Assembly: GCF_001949145.1 (NCBI RefSeq)
Contig: NW_019091427.1
Location: 858,967 to 922,966, forward strand
From: Acanthaster planci
Lineage: Eukaryota; Echinodermata; Asteroidea; Valvatida; Acanthasteridae
Length of the DNA: 64,000 bases
Direction of reading: 5' to 3'
The position numbers and the translations under genes are program-made. Shown one piece after another: positions 1 through 13,060 of the stretch. How positions within the stretch are numbered: the stretch's first letter is position 1; every line of letters starts with the position of its first letter. The notes beneath the pieces are model-generated. The model did not search any database. It had not been told where the DNA came from and saw nothing but the letters and a program-made list of their open reading frames with translations.

Positions 1-75
1 CACTGCAGGTAACTTTAATTTGCTCAGTTTCACTCCACATAATTAAACTTGTATTGTGGTATGAATTCCGTGTAG

Positions 76-3000
76 ATGGTCCGCATTAAAGGCCGGTTTA
101 GGATCCTTTGGTCGGGCTGCTGTTACAGCTGGAACCAGGTTGAGCCCGTGTTCACCGCCGTCTGCAGCCCCGTGGAGACCCTCACACCGATCTCGGACGA
201 GATGGTGCCCCTCAAGACCTCCATGTTCACCACCGAGCACGGCATGGACATGGTGCTGTACGACGCCTCATCCAAGTGAGTATGTAACAAAGTCGTATTC
301 ATGCCGATGCTTAAGAATGCGCTGACGGCTCTGGGTGAATCTGATGACAGATCTATAACTTGCTCTTGAGTTTGTTATTCGAACCGCGGTTTTTGCCTTT
401 AACCACCATGAGTTAGGTTGTCAGAATGGCTTGAATGTGCTTCTTTTCTTTTAACCCTTTTGTGATTGGCATTTTCATAGCTCAGTATAGAAATCTTAAA
501 TCTTGGTATCAGTACTTTTGCTGGAAAACACTCCGGACCAGCCTCCGTCTACATCCATGCAAATTTTATTTGACCCTGCGTTGTGGCCAATCAGATCTGA
601 CTTCAGACTCTGTGAGGTCATCTTAGACACGCTGGTAGGCCTATGACTATGCCTACAGCGATTGGTCGAGGGCCTTGTCGCTACAGTGACCTCCACGAGG
701 GATTGCCTGGGGATACAGAAGGGGATTATCTCCGCCGGTGTAAAGTCCAGACGGACTATCCTCCTCATGCATTGGCACGCAAGGAAAGGAAAAGATGCGC
801 CGTCCCATAAGGAACTACGACAGCCAAAATTCACAAACTACAATTTAGTGGAATCATTAAGAAATTGAAAACACTGTTCAAACAAGAACTGCAAACCACG
901 GTGCGGCCCAACAGTTACGAGTTGTCCATACCGAATGAAAGTCAAATCTTCAAGTACACACGTGCCGTTGGTATATACCAACCGTCGATGTAAGAATAAG
1001 ATGGCCGAGTCTATATAACGAGTCGTCACTTTTACTTGGCAAGTCGAGTATCTGCCAACAGCTATGGATGACTGGCATCCCAGCGGGTGTACATTTTTGG
1101 TGTCAGTTTCAAGCCGTTTCCATCTCTGCACCGGCCGTACAGTGCACTCAACCCGAGTACATGAAATCAACTGATAATCATAGGCTGACAGAGCCATGCA
1201 ACCTCGAAACCTAACCCGCTATCATGCAAACAAACGCAGTATGTGACACCACCAACGCCGCGTGTTGTGCTCATCGATGCATTATAAAAATTATCCCCTG
1301 GTGCTGGAATCTGTTTCCTGCATGTTCCTCTGTAATGGTTCCATCGAAACATGAATCTGTGGTGTACCCCCATAGTTATAACATTCTGACTGACAGGTCA
1401 AAAGTTACACGGCGTCTTCCTTCCATGGTGAACAAAGAACGACAACGCAGGCGGTACCCCTAGACCTACAACTTGGTTGTGAAGTCTTCGTAAAATACCT
1501 CTTTAATGATAAATGCCTTCTGTATAACCCAGTGGATCTGGAAGTGCATCTTTAATGAAGAAGTTTATTGCTTGGATAGATTTATTTTGGAAGTGTCCCT
1601 CTCACGCCCTTTTGGTTGAAAATCAAAAGAACAAACTCATTTTTGGGGGGGGGTGGTTAAGTTTATATTGTTTTGCCATTGACACCTTTAACCTAGACCT
1701 TTGTTCCAGCCGCAGTTTCCACCTACATGTGTAAGGTATGATATCACATTCCAACAGAAAATGGCGTGTTGTTTAGAAAAGGCGGGAGTCGTCATTGTTT
1801 CGGGTTGGGGTTGTTGATGCACAATCCACAGGCATTCTCTCTCTCTCTTTTTTTTAACATTTTGCGAATGTTGAGGGACATAGCTGTGCATTCACCCCGG
1901 CTTATACGAGACGCCTCGCCTCCCTGAGAACAGACTACACATGCAGTGTTAAATCTCTCGGTCTGTTTTCACAAAATAAAGACATTTTTATAAATTTTGT
2001 CACTGAAATTTATACGACTAACTTCGAATTCATCTAAAGACTAGAACACGCAAATGCTGTAATGAAATTAGCCACTGGTCATTCCACAGTCAGGTTCAGT
2101 GGTCTATCTTTTCGAACATTTGTCCGTTCGATTCCGTTAGATTTCGGTGGAATTCGTCTCACCTAATGATTTTGAAGGTTGGACAACCAATCAGAAGCAC
2201 AAGAAGAACCAAATCGGCTGTTTGTGAAAGATATGAAAATATGAACACATTTTGCTTTTAATAAGCATAGGCCTATTTAGTTCTTGCATGACATGGAAAG
2301 TTTATATACTTTCATTTGCCCATTCACGGACTTCTTCCATTTGCTAACGCACAAAATCGTCGAAGAACTAAATAGACACAGTTAACAAGTATGGAAAGAA
2401 AACGTGTAATTTTGTTTATTTTGAAGTCAGAGACCTATGCCAACAGTGAACTCCAAAATGACGCACACACACCTAAAATCAATATGAAGTAAAAATGAAC
2501 AGATGAAAACTTACAAATACCGAAAATAGTACACAATCGTAAATGGTCCGAAATGACGAAACTGTTTCATCTATCGTTGCGTTCAGCAATCGCAGACGAC
2601 GAAAACAAAATAATTGACATTCACGAAAAAATATGGTAACTGTATGAAAGTGTTTGAACGGTGCAGAAATGAGCGACCAAAGACGAAATTAAACATTGGG
2701 GGATGTGAAAGGTCGTGAATTTTAGGGACGAATTTGAAGTAAACTGTTCTTTAAAGTTGAACGGACAAAATGAAAATGAGCAAATTACCAGAGGATACGA
2801 GGCGCTTCATGCTCACCGGGCAACAAACAAAAAAATCCCCCTGAAAACCACCATAGCTCCCTGTGGAGTATACACTGGCGCAAACGATAAAAACAACAGC
2901 CATCTTTACCCTTAATGTTTGGCCTACCCATTTTTACTTTACTGAACAGTTGCTGACTTAACAGAATCATGCATAGGGAATGTAGAACAGTAATGTCTGC

Positions 3001-6000
3001 AGACATTTTATTGTATCAATTCGGATCATTTTCGTCAGTCTATCTGAAGTTGACTCGGATACGCGTTGACGATGTAGACATCTCCTGACTTTAAGCACCT
3101 ACGGGGATGCCCTTGATTCACGCCTTTTAATCACTAACCATACATTATGTTAGTACATGTCTTGTGGCCTGTCTTCCCAGCCTGACAACAGATTTTGCCC
3201 CATTGTGATTATCATAATCTTTAATATCATCATTGTGGCCAATCCGGTAAAAATTTTCCCCTAGTTATATTTTCGATTTACACTCATCAGAAGTTATCTG
3301 GTATGAGACAGCAAAAGGCTCGCCGTGGCTTTCGTGGACGGTGAAAATTCCAGTTTGAGGCATATTTGTTCTAAATCAAAGGTACAGAGTTTCGGAATTA
3401 ATGGCCTAGATACGCGATGGAAGCTTGCGGGTTACTGCTCCATTTAGCGCGTGACCTACAGTCTGTCAAGGGATGTCGGGTGGTCTTTATTCAGGTTAGG
3501 GAACCAAACCTCGGAATTTATGTTCAACATTCTCCTGAATCGATTGTCGCAGTTAAAGGGCAGGCGAACCCTGCTTCGTTAAAATTTGGCATTATAAACT
3601 TAGGCACTTTGAAGCAAGAATTTTGAAATAAACGAGATGGCATTTTAAGAAGGCTCAAACTGCAGGTAATATCAATTATTGATTTGGAAACGGTCGCCCT
3701 ACTTTCTCATAAAGCCATCGGTAACCTGCGATACATTCTATCCATACAGATGACATCAATTTCTGCGCACCAGAATGTGAGTGCCACGTGCAAGTAAAAA
3801 ACAGGGATGTAGAAAAATACACCAGAATGATGGGTGCTTGAAATGTGCCCGTTGTAACTCACTTTCGCTTTGGTCGAACCTTTACCCGTTCAGTTATTTA
3901 TAGTCAACAGCAATGACCGGAATACGAACAAAAAAAAATTCCATTTTCGATTTCGTTTTGTTTGTGCACCTCAGCGTGTTTTTCCACCTGGGCTATGAAG
4001 TAAGCGAGGTGTGTGGGATGTCCTGGTACGCAATCGTACATCCGGACTACATCGAAACGGCCCGGAAACATCACCAACAAAGTAAGTCAAGAAAAACTGA
4101 AACCCAAGCCCTGGTAAGCAGACGAGCGATTCAAACCAAAACTGTTACTCTGTCGTTTTTGTCGTGAGTAGGTATCTTAGGATTCTTCGTTTGCTGAAGT
4201 AGACCTAATAGACACAGGTATGTTACTTCTGCAGAGCCAACAGTGGCTTATCCGGGATTAAGGTGGATGGGGGTAACCATTTTTTTTTAAAAACAATGGT
4301 CGATTTTTCAAACGTAAACAATTATCTCTAGCTCTCTCAGGAAGGTGCAAGTACCAATTTGAAAGTGTTGGCGATCTGCATTCCTAAACGGTAACATGTC
4401 TTGGGCAACAAATTACCTACCCCACCATCGCCCTCGGGATACATCACTGTTATTCAGTATGGGGAGTATTCAGTATTTGAATCACAATTCTGTTCAGATC
4501 TCTTGAAAAGCTCACAGAGGCAGCCGACTTCATTGCACTTGAATTATTTGCGTAGTGTTATTTTAGCGAGGAATCCAGTGCCGTGGTGTATACATAATTT
4601 ATCACCATAGGCGGATATTTGGATGTTCGCTGGACTAGTGGGCAGTTGTTAGCATGTGGTTGTTAAAGGGCATCGAATTCCGAAGACTCACAAGTCTTAA
4701 TACCGTGAATATTTCAGGATCAAACTAGTGGTCGTGAGGGGACAGAAATCAGTTGATGACATTTGGATAACTTATTGCTCGTAAAAGAAGCTATTGCATT
4801 GGAAATCATGAAGTTCATCTGTAGACAATTGAACGGATTAAAGGTGGAACCAGGTAACGAATGTCATCATGTTTTCTTCCACTCCAGGGACCGGGTTGAA
4901 GCTCACAGCCCGACTCAATCCCCAAGTTACATTCCTGAGTCAAAAGCGACAAGATATTTGCGTGTTCTCGATATGTGATTTACGGCTTGTGGTTTTTTTT
5001 TAGCTAATATATAAATTTTGTTCAAGTTTGAAATTACATCCAGCTGTAGAGTATTCAAGGGAGAGAGTACATGCAGTGAAGGACCATTTCCAAACTTTTC
5101 TTTCCAGGTTTTGTAGGGTTGGCGTGTTTGAACTTTCGCTATCGTGAACACTTTATGGGGACCATAATGTACATACTTCAAGGTCTCCGCGTTCAAATTC
5201 ATCAGGAATGTGGCCAAATTCGTTTCAAAATGTACGCATGCGGACGGCTTTTCTGACGCTACTGACTCTTTTCTTGACACCGCCCCCCGTTTTTTATTGC
5301 GTTCCGTTTGTTTGTAAACAGATCTGATTTGCTGACACGTCCAGAACAGACATTGCGTCATTCAGTTAGCGCCAAATCGATTCGGTTTTGGCACATCTTC
5401 AGTCAGTCGTAGGTGAAGCCCCCTAAATGTACCAGAATGATTTATTCCGACATGAACAAAATATGTATTAACTATGTTTGTGCCAGACAAGATAACCTGT
5501 ATATTACTTATTCCAAGTTCGTATATCCACGGTCATAAATTTTGCTGTAGTTTGCTCAAGGGGACTGTAAACGGCACGTGCGCTCCACAACATAAATGCG
5601 GAGTTATGCCGATATTATAAGCTGTGGTTATTCCCGCAAAGACAACTTCAAGGAAAGGAATTATTTCAGTACATTTCCTGCAACCCAAACGACAAACGGG
5701 ATACTGTACCCCGAAACGTCAGAGCCAGTATAAATTTCCGGGAAGAAAAAAATAACCAATCAAGCCGTAATAGGACAAACATTGGGATATTTGACTGGGA
5801 TAACTGGGTATATTGGGGTAGGTGGCAGGATTCTTGAGCTACGAAGGGAAATACCCATCCACGTTGAAAAATACGGAATACGGATTTGGCTGTTTTGACG
5901 AGGACATTGCTGAGAGATTAAGTCCAGGGAGCGCGTGTTATTACAGTGACCTCTGAAACGCTCTGAAGCTGGGCGAGTTGAAGTGGCTTGAAAAGAGCAA

Positions 6001-9000
6001 GTAAAAGTTGAAAACGAGCCAAAAAAAAAGTACTTTTGCATTTCCCCGATTAAAGAAAGTGTCAAGGTGCAAAGTCAGAAGACAATCATGGGCAACTTTT
6101 GTTAGTTTTGTCCTTCCCTTTTCTTTTCTTAAAAGATCCACGTGGATCTCTCTCTCCCTCTCTGTGTTTGATCGGCCAATTTTTTGAAATGCCAAAGAAA
6201 ATTAGGAGAGATATTCCCGCATTTAGACCTTTACACAAGAATCTTGCATTTTGGAAGGCACTTGACTACATTTTAAAAGATGATGAAAATACAGTTCTAC
6301 ACTAAATGTCATGACAACTGTCATTTTTCTTTGTCAGAGAATACTTTCACAAGCATGTACTGTTTTCTTGGCCCCAATGCTGATTTCCCCCAACGCAACT
6401 TTTCGTTAAACCCGATAACTTGGCTTTAATGACAATAAGGAAAAGGGTGCATTCAAATCGTAAAATGGGGCTTTTCCCCATGTCTGTCCCCCTCGATGAA
6501 CTGCTACTTCCTCCAGGGGCACTTCGTTGGTGATTTGATGTAACAAAAATAAAGACACATGACGCAGTTGAATCTTATGCAAGGAAGTAGCCACAGATTG
6601 TTTTGCGGTATGTGGCGCATTGCAGTGCTGTATACCGGTTGTCTTCTTGTCGTTGGGACCGAGTTGTGAAGGTTTTCCCATTTGCGGTATGCGCGACTGC
6701 ATCTTTCAGCTTGAAAAAAAAAAGACTGTTACAGACAGTTTTTTAAAATGATTGCAGGAGGAAATTCTTTTTTAGCTGTTGGTCTGGTATATAACGTGCA
6801 CAAAATGGTGCAGATTGGCCAGCCACAGAGTGCCATAATGTCATGATCTGCGCGAATAAAAACACTGAGCGGGTATCGAACCACGCGAGGTCTGACGGTT
6901 GAGTTTTCTGCGCTAAGAGCTCGTGTAAAGACCATTGCAGCGTCACTCCACTGACCCTGTTTCTCTGTTTTGCCTCGTCTTTTCCCGTTTTCGGAGCAGT
7001 GCTTCAGCCCAGCATCGGGACGGCCGCCAGCCGTTGCGCCTTCATCCTACGGCTGCTACGGAAGGACTCGGGTTGGCTGACTGTTAGCGTGACGGCGTGG
7101 CTCGACCGGGACAGCACGGTCAACCACGCCGCTGTCATCATGTGTCAAAACCTGGTTATCAGGTGAGCTTTCTTGTTAGTAGTATAGCGTAACCGCGGTA
7201 GTAGAGTGGCAGGTTGCAACGGAATGGAGATTTTAAAAGCAAACCCGGCACGCTGAAATATAGAAGCAAAAGTAGAAAGGTGAAAATGGTTTGAACGTGG
7301 GGTGAAGATTCAATTTTGCAATGGGAAAACCAAACCCTGACTGTACGCACCTGATTTGTTGGCCATTTCACCGTAATTATGAATACACAGTGTTTAGAAA
7401 ATGTAATCTGAAAATAAGGGTTAAGTAAGTTAAAACTATAAATTCCAACACCGTCCTCGAGGCTCCATCTTTAAGGGTGTTTTGCACTGATAAATCATTC
7501 GTATTTCTGCTGTCATGAATAACTGAAGACCTTTGATGTCAAAACAAAAGCCAGTGCTTTGCACATAGCTAAAAGTATTCCTTTACCAAATTAATCCAAT
7601 TAATGAATGGACGAGCTCTTGGGGGGCATTGAAGGTGATTCATTCTCTGTTGTGGTAAATATCAAAATGATATGATGTGAAGTCATTCATTATGATATCA
7701 TTACCCCAACGCTAATTTCGGACCAGCACTCAAACTAAAAACCAATGTCGCAAACTGCTCACTGACTGGGAAAACTGAGATATACTTAAAAGATGGAGGG
7801 CCTGACGTTTCGATTCCAGCAGAATTCCTCTCAAAGGAAATGCAATGGGGAACAAAGAAATCTGGCAGGAAAGCATCTTAATGTAAATCCATATCCTCGT
7901 GTTTACAGGCAATGGTGATGTAGGTCTTCACGGAGAAAAAAAAACTATTCATTTTTGTGGGTTTTGTCTCATAAATTATTTTCTTTTTCTATAGAGAAGA
8001 CGAGATCGCTATGTACGAGTCGCAGGCCCTTCATGAATCCCTCGCCCGCCGGTCTGCCTCTTGTCTCGTTTCACCGAGCCCCGCTTCGGCCTCGGGTTCA
8101 AGCGAGAGGTTCAGCTGCAGCGCAGGAGATGATGTTCCGTCACCTTGGCCGGACACCTACCAGCGACCGGAGGCGGCACCCGCTTGCCCCACCGACTCCT
8201 CGCCGGCGTATGGATACGAAGGCCTCGGAGGTCAGACACAGCGGACGGGGCAGCCGTACCAGGGGGAGACCATCCCGTACCAGTATCTGGACGACCGAAG
8301 GGGGAGCGCCGAGTGGGGGTATGACGGTGGCGGCTGCTACTACCAAGGAACCCCATTTGTTAACAACTCAGCATGCCAGGAGAAGATGGCGAGTGGAGGA
8401 TGGGATACGTCAGTTACCGGGGGTTCCCGTCACCTCGCCAGGAGGGACATTTATCATGGGTCTGGGAGTTACGGGCCTTATTCGTCCGTATTAGTTGGGC
8501 CTGCAAGGACCGTGCAGTCATTGCGTCCCTCCTGCTCCCGCAAGGAGTGCCTTGCGGACAGGGGCGGGGTCGACTTTGTCGCGTCACGGCGCGGTCCGAC
8601 AATCGACGCCGGCACCCTCGGAAGCGACCCTTGTCCGGCCCTTAGGAGGGCGGTCCTCGAGTGGGCTCGGCGGTTAAAAGCCAAGAGGCAAGTCATGGCA
8701 GCTTACAGGAACCAGGAGCCGTGCTTTCCGTCCACAAATGAGGCCGAGAAGGGCCGAAAGAGGTCCTTCCGCGAGACTGTCTCAGTGTCCCCTGGTCCTT
8801 ACAAAGCCGAAGTAGACTACACACCGTGTGGAGGTAGCTTCTCCTGTAGCAGCCCTCCTACAAAACGCCGATTGGACAGTTCTTACACGGTTCCGGAGAC
8901 ACACCAACCGCATATTAATGGACATCCGAGCTCCAACGGCGCCGTGGTGATTCGCGGTGAAACAGCCAACAAGAACGAACTGCACGCAATCCCCTGGGCA

Positions 9001-9402
9001 GGGCTGCCACGGCAGCAGGAGCTCATTTGGTGGACGGATTCCGGGAGGGGTGGGGTGCACCATGTCAGTGTGCCGGACAGCATCCTCACGCCCGAGTCTT
9101 CCCCGAGCCACGATGGATCCTCCCCGGGGAAACTGAGGCCCGCGTCTGGTACGCTCTCGGCATCCCCACCAGAGACCGGTGGACCTGCAGAAGGCAACCG
9201 CCCGGGGGACGAGCGGCCTGGTGAGGAATCTGAGCCGAATGTCGGTACCCTAGAGGCCGCGGTAGGCAAGGCACTGTTCGCTCTGTCTTCGGATGAACTA
9301 CGGCTTCTGGATCAGGCAACCCTCTCGCTACTGTGTCAGAACAATAACCCGTGTCAACCAGTGTTCCCGAAGAAGACAATTGTCAGTTCTGACGATGAGT
9401 AG
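76..9402 (+). CDS. NPAS4-like (dysf): NPAS4/dysfusion-like bHLH-PAS transcription factor, 3' part
   Basis: Coding exons 76-275, 3975-4081, 7000-7162 and 7995-9402 join in one frame (phases 2, 1, 2) into 625 visible residues ending at TAG 9400-9402. Each has AG/GT borders, and an in-frame TAG sits directly before 76, so the first ATG is internal and not the start. The first exon reads VRIKGRF then PVFTAVCSPVE and MFTTEHGMDM. The second gives HLGYEVSEVCGMSWYAIVHP, the G-Y/SWY/HP core of a PAS-B domain. The third holds LLRKDSGW and NHAAVIMCQN. This order follows vertebrate NPAS4 ([36 protein letters not shown]) and insect dysfusion, nuclear factors that pair with ARNT/tango. The bHLH and PAS-A exons must lie before base 1. 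The last exon encodes about 470 residues of Ser/Pro/Gly-rich, probably disordered sequence; SILTPESSPS near 9085 resembles the LLTPEASP motif of NPAS4. This exon is much GC-richer than its surroundings. Family call firm; NPAS4 versus another bHLH-PAS class fairly firm. Confidence 0.82.
276..3974 (+). other. Intron of the NPAS4-like gene
   Basis: GTGAGT donor at 276, CAG acceptor ending at 3974. No recognisable coding exon or repeat was seen in these 3.7 kb on either strand; the short open frames lack family resemblance. The next intron, 4082-6999, and the last one, 7163-7994, are also without recognised genes, apart from the dispersed repeat at 7750-7856. Confidence 0.7.
7750..7856 (-). repeat. 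Dispersed repeat with hammerhead-like box, copy 1
   Basis: About 105 bp in the last intron of the NPAS4-like gene that aligns to 53703-53800 in the same orientation. Shared blocks are GCAAACTGCT, then TGACTG/TGACTA, then (G/A)ATGGAG, GTTTCGAT, AGCAGAAT and TCTCAAAGG. Read on the minus strand it gives CTTTGAGAG, a short hairpin (ATTC/GAAT) and CGAAACGTC, which recalls hammerhead ribozyme boxes carried by some animal retroelements. Function is unproven. Confidence 0.6.
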
Positions 9403-9414
9403 AATTACTCAGAC

Positions 9415-9471
9415 AATAAAAAAATCGATAGAACATTGCTCTAGATTAAAAAACAAACCGCAAATAATAAA
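9415..9471 (+). promoter_or_regulatory. Poly(A) signals of the NPAS4-like gene
   Basis: AATAAA occurs at 9415-9420, only 12 bases after the stop codon, and again at 9466-9471. Either could end the transcript; the second leaves a more usual 3' UTR. Confidence 0.45.
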
Positions 9472-12400
9472 GATCACTTGCAGACACCACTTTTTTTTTT
9501 TAAAGATTTTGAATTAATTCCCAATATTTTCAATATATTTAACACATTTGCCATGCAGATAATGAGATAAGATCATTGCTGAAAGAGTGGGAGATTGTGT
9601 GTCTTTTCGAGGCTGGGGAATCGTCGCAGTGAGAATTTTTTTTATAATTTATTTATTTTAGCATAGTTAGGAAAGATAGTAACGATGGTTTCTTCTACTG
9701 ATTATGTCGCTTTCCAAGATTAAAACCATTCATTACATTTCTGTCATTCTCCAATTTGAATACACCCAGCCATCCCATAAAATCAGTGAAATTACTAAGA
9801 ACACAAGAATATCGGAACATCCGCGCAACAGACGGCAGCAGGCCACTTTACAGGTTGAAGAAATTTGTGATTCAGGAAAAGGCTGAACTATATACTCATG
9901 CATATTGTTTAAGTTTTGTCTTCAAAACAATTATACAGGTTTCAACGGCGAACGCGGATTTGTTTCTTGCCTGTAAGTGGTCAGATTGCATTTTGCCTTT
10001 TTGCTAAAATCTGAAAGCTGTGGAGAGAGATATAAATGGCTGTAAGTGCCATTTCCCTGACAGTGTGATTTATTCTATCCAATTGGGTTTTTGGATAGTG
10101 GCGTATCACCAACTTACAGCAGTAGATTATTATATCTTTTTTCCAGTGATGCTCTGGCCCTTCTGTGATATCAAGTTGTGGAATTCCTGTCACAGAATAA
10201 GTCCATTCATGTATTTTTATAGAGAGCATTTACGTTACGATGGCGGGACATGGCGGGCACGAGGCAAGTTGCCCACGGGACTTGCAGTCTTTTTTAACGA
10301 CAACGCCAACATTTCATACACGGTATGTCACCAGTGCTTCCGTCAGAGTTGAGGATGAAAACTCATGAAAACGCCATTGACTGAGTGGCCGAAAACTGGA
10401 CTCTGGGAAGACACGGGTAAATGGTCTTTTTACTTAATGGTATAGATTGCCTCTTCTTTCCTCTCAAACTGCAATTTCTGTCCCCGCTAAGCATGGATTC
10501 CGGTCCTTGTAACGTTTTCAGTAGTCTGTCTTTTTGCCAAGAATATGTTTTCTATTGCTAGCCCGATAGCTTACCAGCGTAAATAGCTTTCGAGTTGCTT
10601 GAATTAACTTTAATATTAAAGATGGACAAAAATTCTTGAAATAAAAACCACAGACTGTTCCTTGCTTTCGAAGTTGGTTTTATGGTTCATAGCGAGAAAT
10701 CGAGTTTGTTTGGATTGTAAAAATCAACTTTGCAGAGGACTAAGAACTTCAAATACTTCACAGGTGTGACTTTGCTTCCTTTGTGTTGTGATTTGTGCCT
10801 TTTTCATGGACAGCCAGTAAAGACAGTAAAGAAAAGACCGATATTTTATCATCATAAAAAGTGATTTGTATTTTTGTACGCAAAGGGCTCGCCAGGGAGC
10901 GAGATGAAAACACCTTTCGTAATGTTTACTGTCGGGCCGCGGTTTTTTCATCACAAACTTTTTTCTCGAATAAGACGTAACATATTATTTTATTCTTTTA
11001 ATCCGAGATAAAAAGTCAACACATTCAAGAAAGGGGAATTTCATAAAAAAATTGTCGTCCTGATTTCAGTTTTTTTTCCTGCGGAGTCTATACCCGAGCC
11101 GACGCGCGTATTAATCGTGTTTGTTTTCAAATCCACCCTGTCTACCGAACAGATTGCGAGGGCACACAAATTACGGGCCGATATAGGGGGGGCCGGATCC
11201 AAAGTCCAACCCGCCAAGACGTTTGGACCGCAAGACGCCACTCAACGGCGAAGGGCGGCCAGCAGGTACAGGCTTTTAACCAAACTGACAAATTTTGACA
11301 AATTATACTTCTTGGTTAAGAAGGCCAATTAAAGGCCTTGATGGGCGATCATCACAAATCAGGGCTCTCAAGCTTCAAGGAACTGGTCCCCTCCGCCCGA
11401 GCAAGTAGAGTCCCTTCCTCGACCCTCCTGAAATGCCGGGGCCGGCGAGAGTGGAGTGCCCGTCCGCACACTTATTAATCTCGGGCAGTCCGCCGGCGAT
11501 GGGCCGGTTTTACAGCCCTGCGAGTAATTCCGATTTTGCCTGGATACTGCAAAGACGCTCCGGGGAAAAGAAATTACAGCAGGAGGTCACAGAAAAAAAT
11601 ATCTTGGGGGAGTCAATGCAGTCGACTCGAACTGAGCATTCGGTCGGTAAAACGAAGGGGAAAGTTTCTTCTCTCACAAGTGCAGACGAATAGCGGTTAA
11701 TAAAATACAAACTCGTTAGACTACTACCGTAACTGTCCACCATGTTAAGAGACCATTGTGTTTGGTACAGAAATGTTGGGGCACTTAAAATCCAGCTTTC
11801 CGCCCCCTCCCCCCCAAAGTATGAGTTATAATTTGTTTCCTTAATAATTAACCATGAGAAAATCTCACTAGGGTTTTACTCCTAAATGCCGGACAGCGGG
11901 GCAAGGCTATCTGAAAAAAACCTTTGCCGACGATACGGCAATTGATTAATTGGTGGAGTTCGTTAGCGCGCTCTTTTCTTTGGAACAAGGCCCCTGGCTT
12001 GAAAAGAAATAACAAGGAACCGTAATCGTGCTTTTGGCTCCTTGCAAGAAATCTCCACAGAGGAGCTATAAAGCGAGCCCGAACTTGACAAAGACTGTGC
12101 TACCTCGCTATACTTTACTTACTGATGTATCTTACCAGCGCTTAAGCATTCGCCCAAAGCGAATGTTTTGCCATTTGGTGTTAGTGAGGGGTTTTCTGCT
12201 GTGCAGGGGGGGGGGTTAGCCTTAATAGTTGAAAGAAAATGTTTGAACAATGTGGCCCAAGCTTTCCGCGGCGATCTGGGCTAGACTCACTTTACTGATG
12301 GGAGCTGGGACGGAAACTGGGTTCACATCTCCTTAACAATAGTCAATTCAAAAAACATAACCAGACGAAGGTTAATGATCTTTTTTGGGGGGTGTCACTT

Positions 12401-12982
12401 CTCTTCCTCTATCCGAAGAAGGTAAAGAGCTCCAGATTTAGCCTCATTCTTTCTGAAAGACCACATTGGTTTATCTTCGAATTCTTTGCCCCTCCTCCCC
12501 CCAAATTTCGCTGGATCCGCCCCTTGTCTCTCCTTATTGGTCGTGTGAAAGAGCCATACAGCGGGCCCGTTGTTTAAGGCGGTCTCGCACACTTCCGATT
12601 TTAAAGCCGAATTGGCTTCCTTCATAAATCGAAACAGTTGGGTTTTATTAAATAGCAAGAAGTCGGCTTGATTCGGCCTCCACTTTGTACCTAGCACTTA
12701 ATCATTCTTGTTTCATTCCTAAGTTGTTCTTGCAAACAGCGAATTCGGGGCTGTAATCTCTCCCGATGCCATCAAGAATTTTAGTCGGGATAGATCTGGG
12801 TATTCGTGGCAATTATTCGGGAGTATTATGAAACCGTCTGTAACCATTCCATTCACATCGCTAAAACCACCGTGTTAAATAAAATCTCAGTTGGGGACGG
12901 CAAGCGCAGTGGGGGGAGGGGCTTGCCACTCCCCTGAAGAAGAAAAAGTAACTGAAAATGAGGGGGAAAAGGAAAAGGAGGC

Positions 12983-13060
12983 AGAGGGTATAATTTATGA
13001 AGTAGAGGGTATAATTTATGAAGTAGAGGGTATAATTTATGAAGCAGAGGGTATAATTTG
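12983..13060 (+). repeat. 21-bp tandem repeat, about 3.7 copies
   Basis: The unit AGAGGGTATAATTTATGAAGT repeats at 12983, 13004 and 13025, with a partial copy at 13046. One copy has C for T (GAAGC). It is open in several frames, so it makes spurious repeat-protein ORFs on both strands. Confidence 0.9.

Noticed and set aside
5710-5720. CGAAACGTC on the plus strand, possible third hammerhead-like box
   Set aside because: The sequence before it does not match the other two copies and has no CUGANGA-like box or clear stem II.
6870-6925. B-box-like GGTTCGATACC on the minus strand, possible tRNA
   Set aside because: The T stem does not pair and the upstream A-box-like TAGCGCAGAAA is poor and too close; no cloverleaf.
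11117-11332. 71-residue open frame in the GC-richer patch near 11.2 kb
   Set aside because: No recognised domain, no splice partner, ends in low-information sequence; not supported as a gene.
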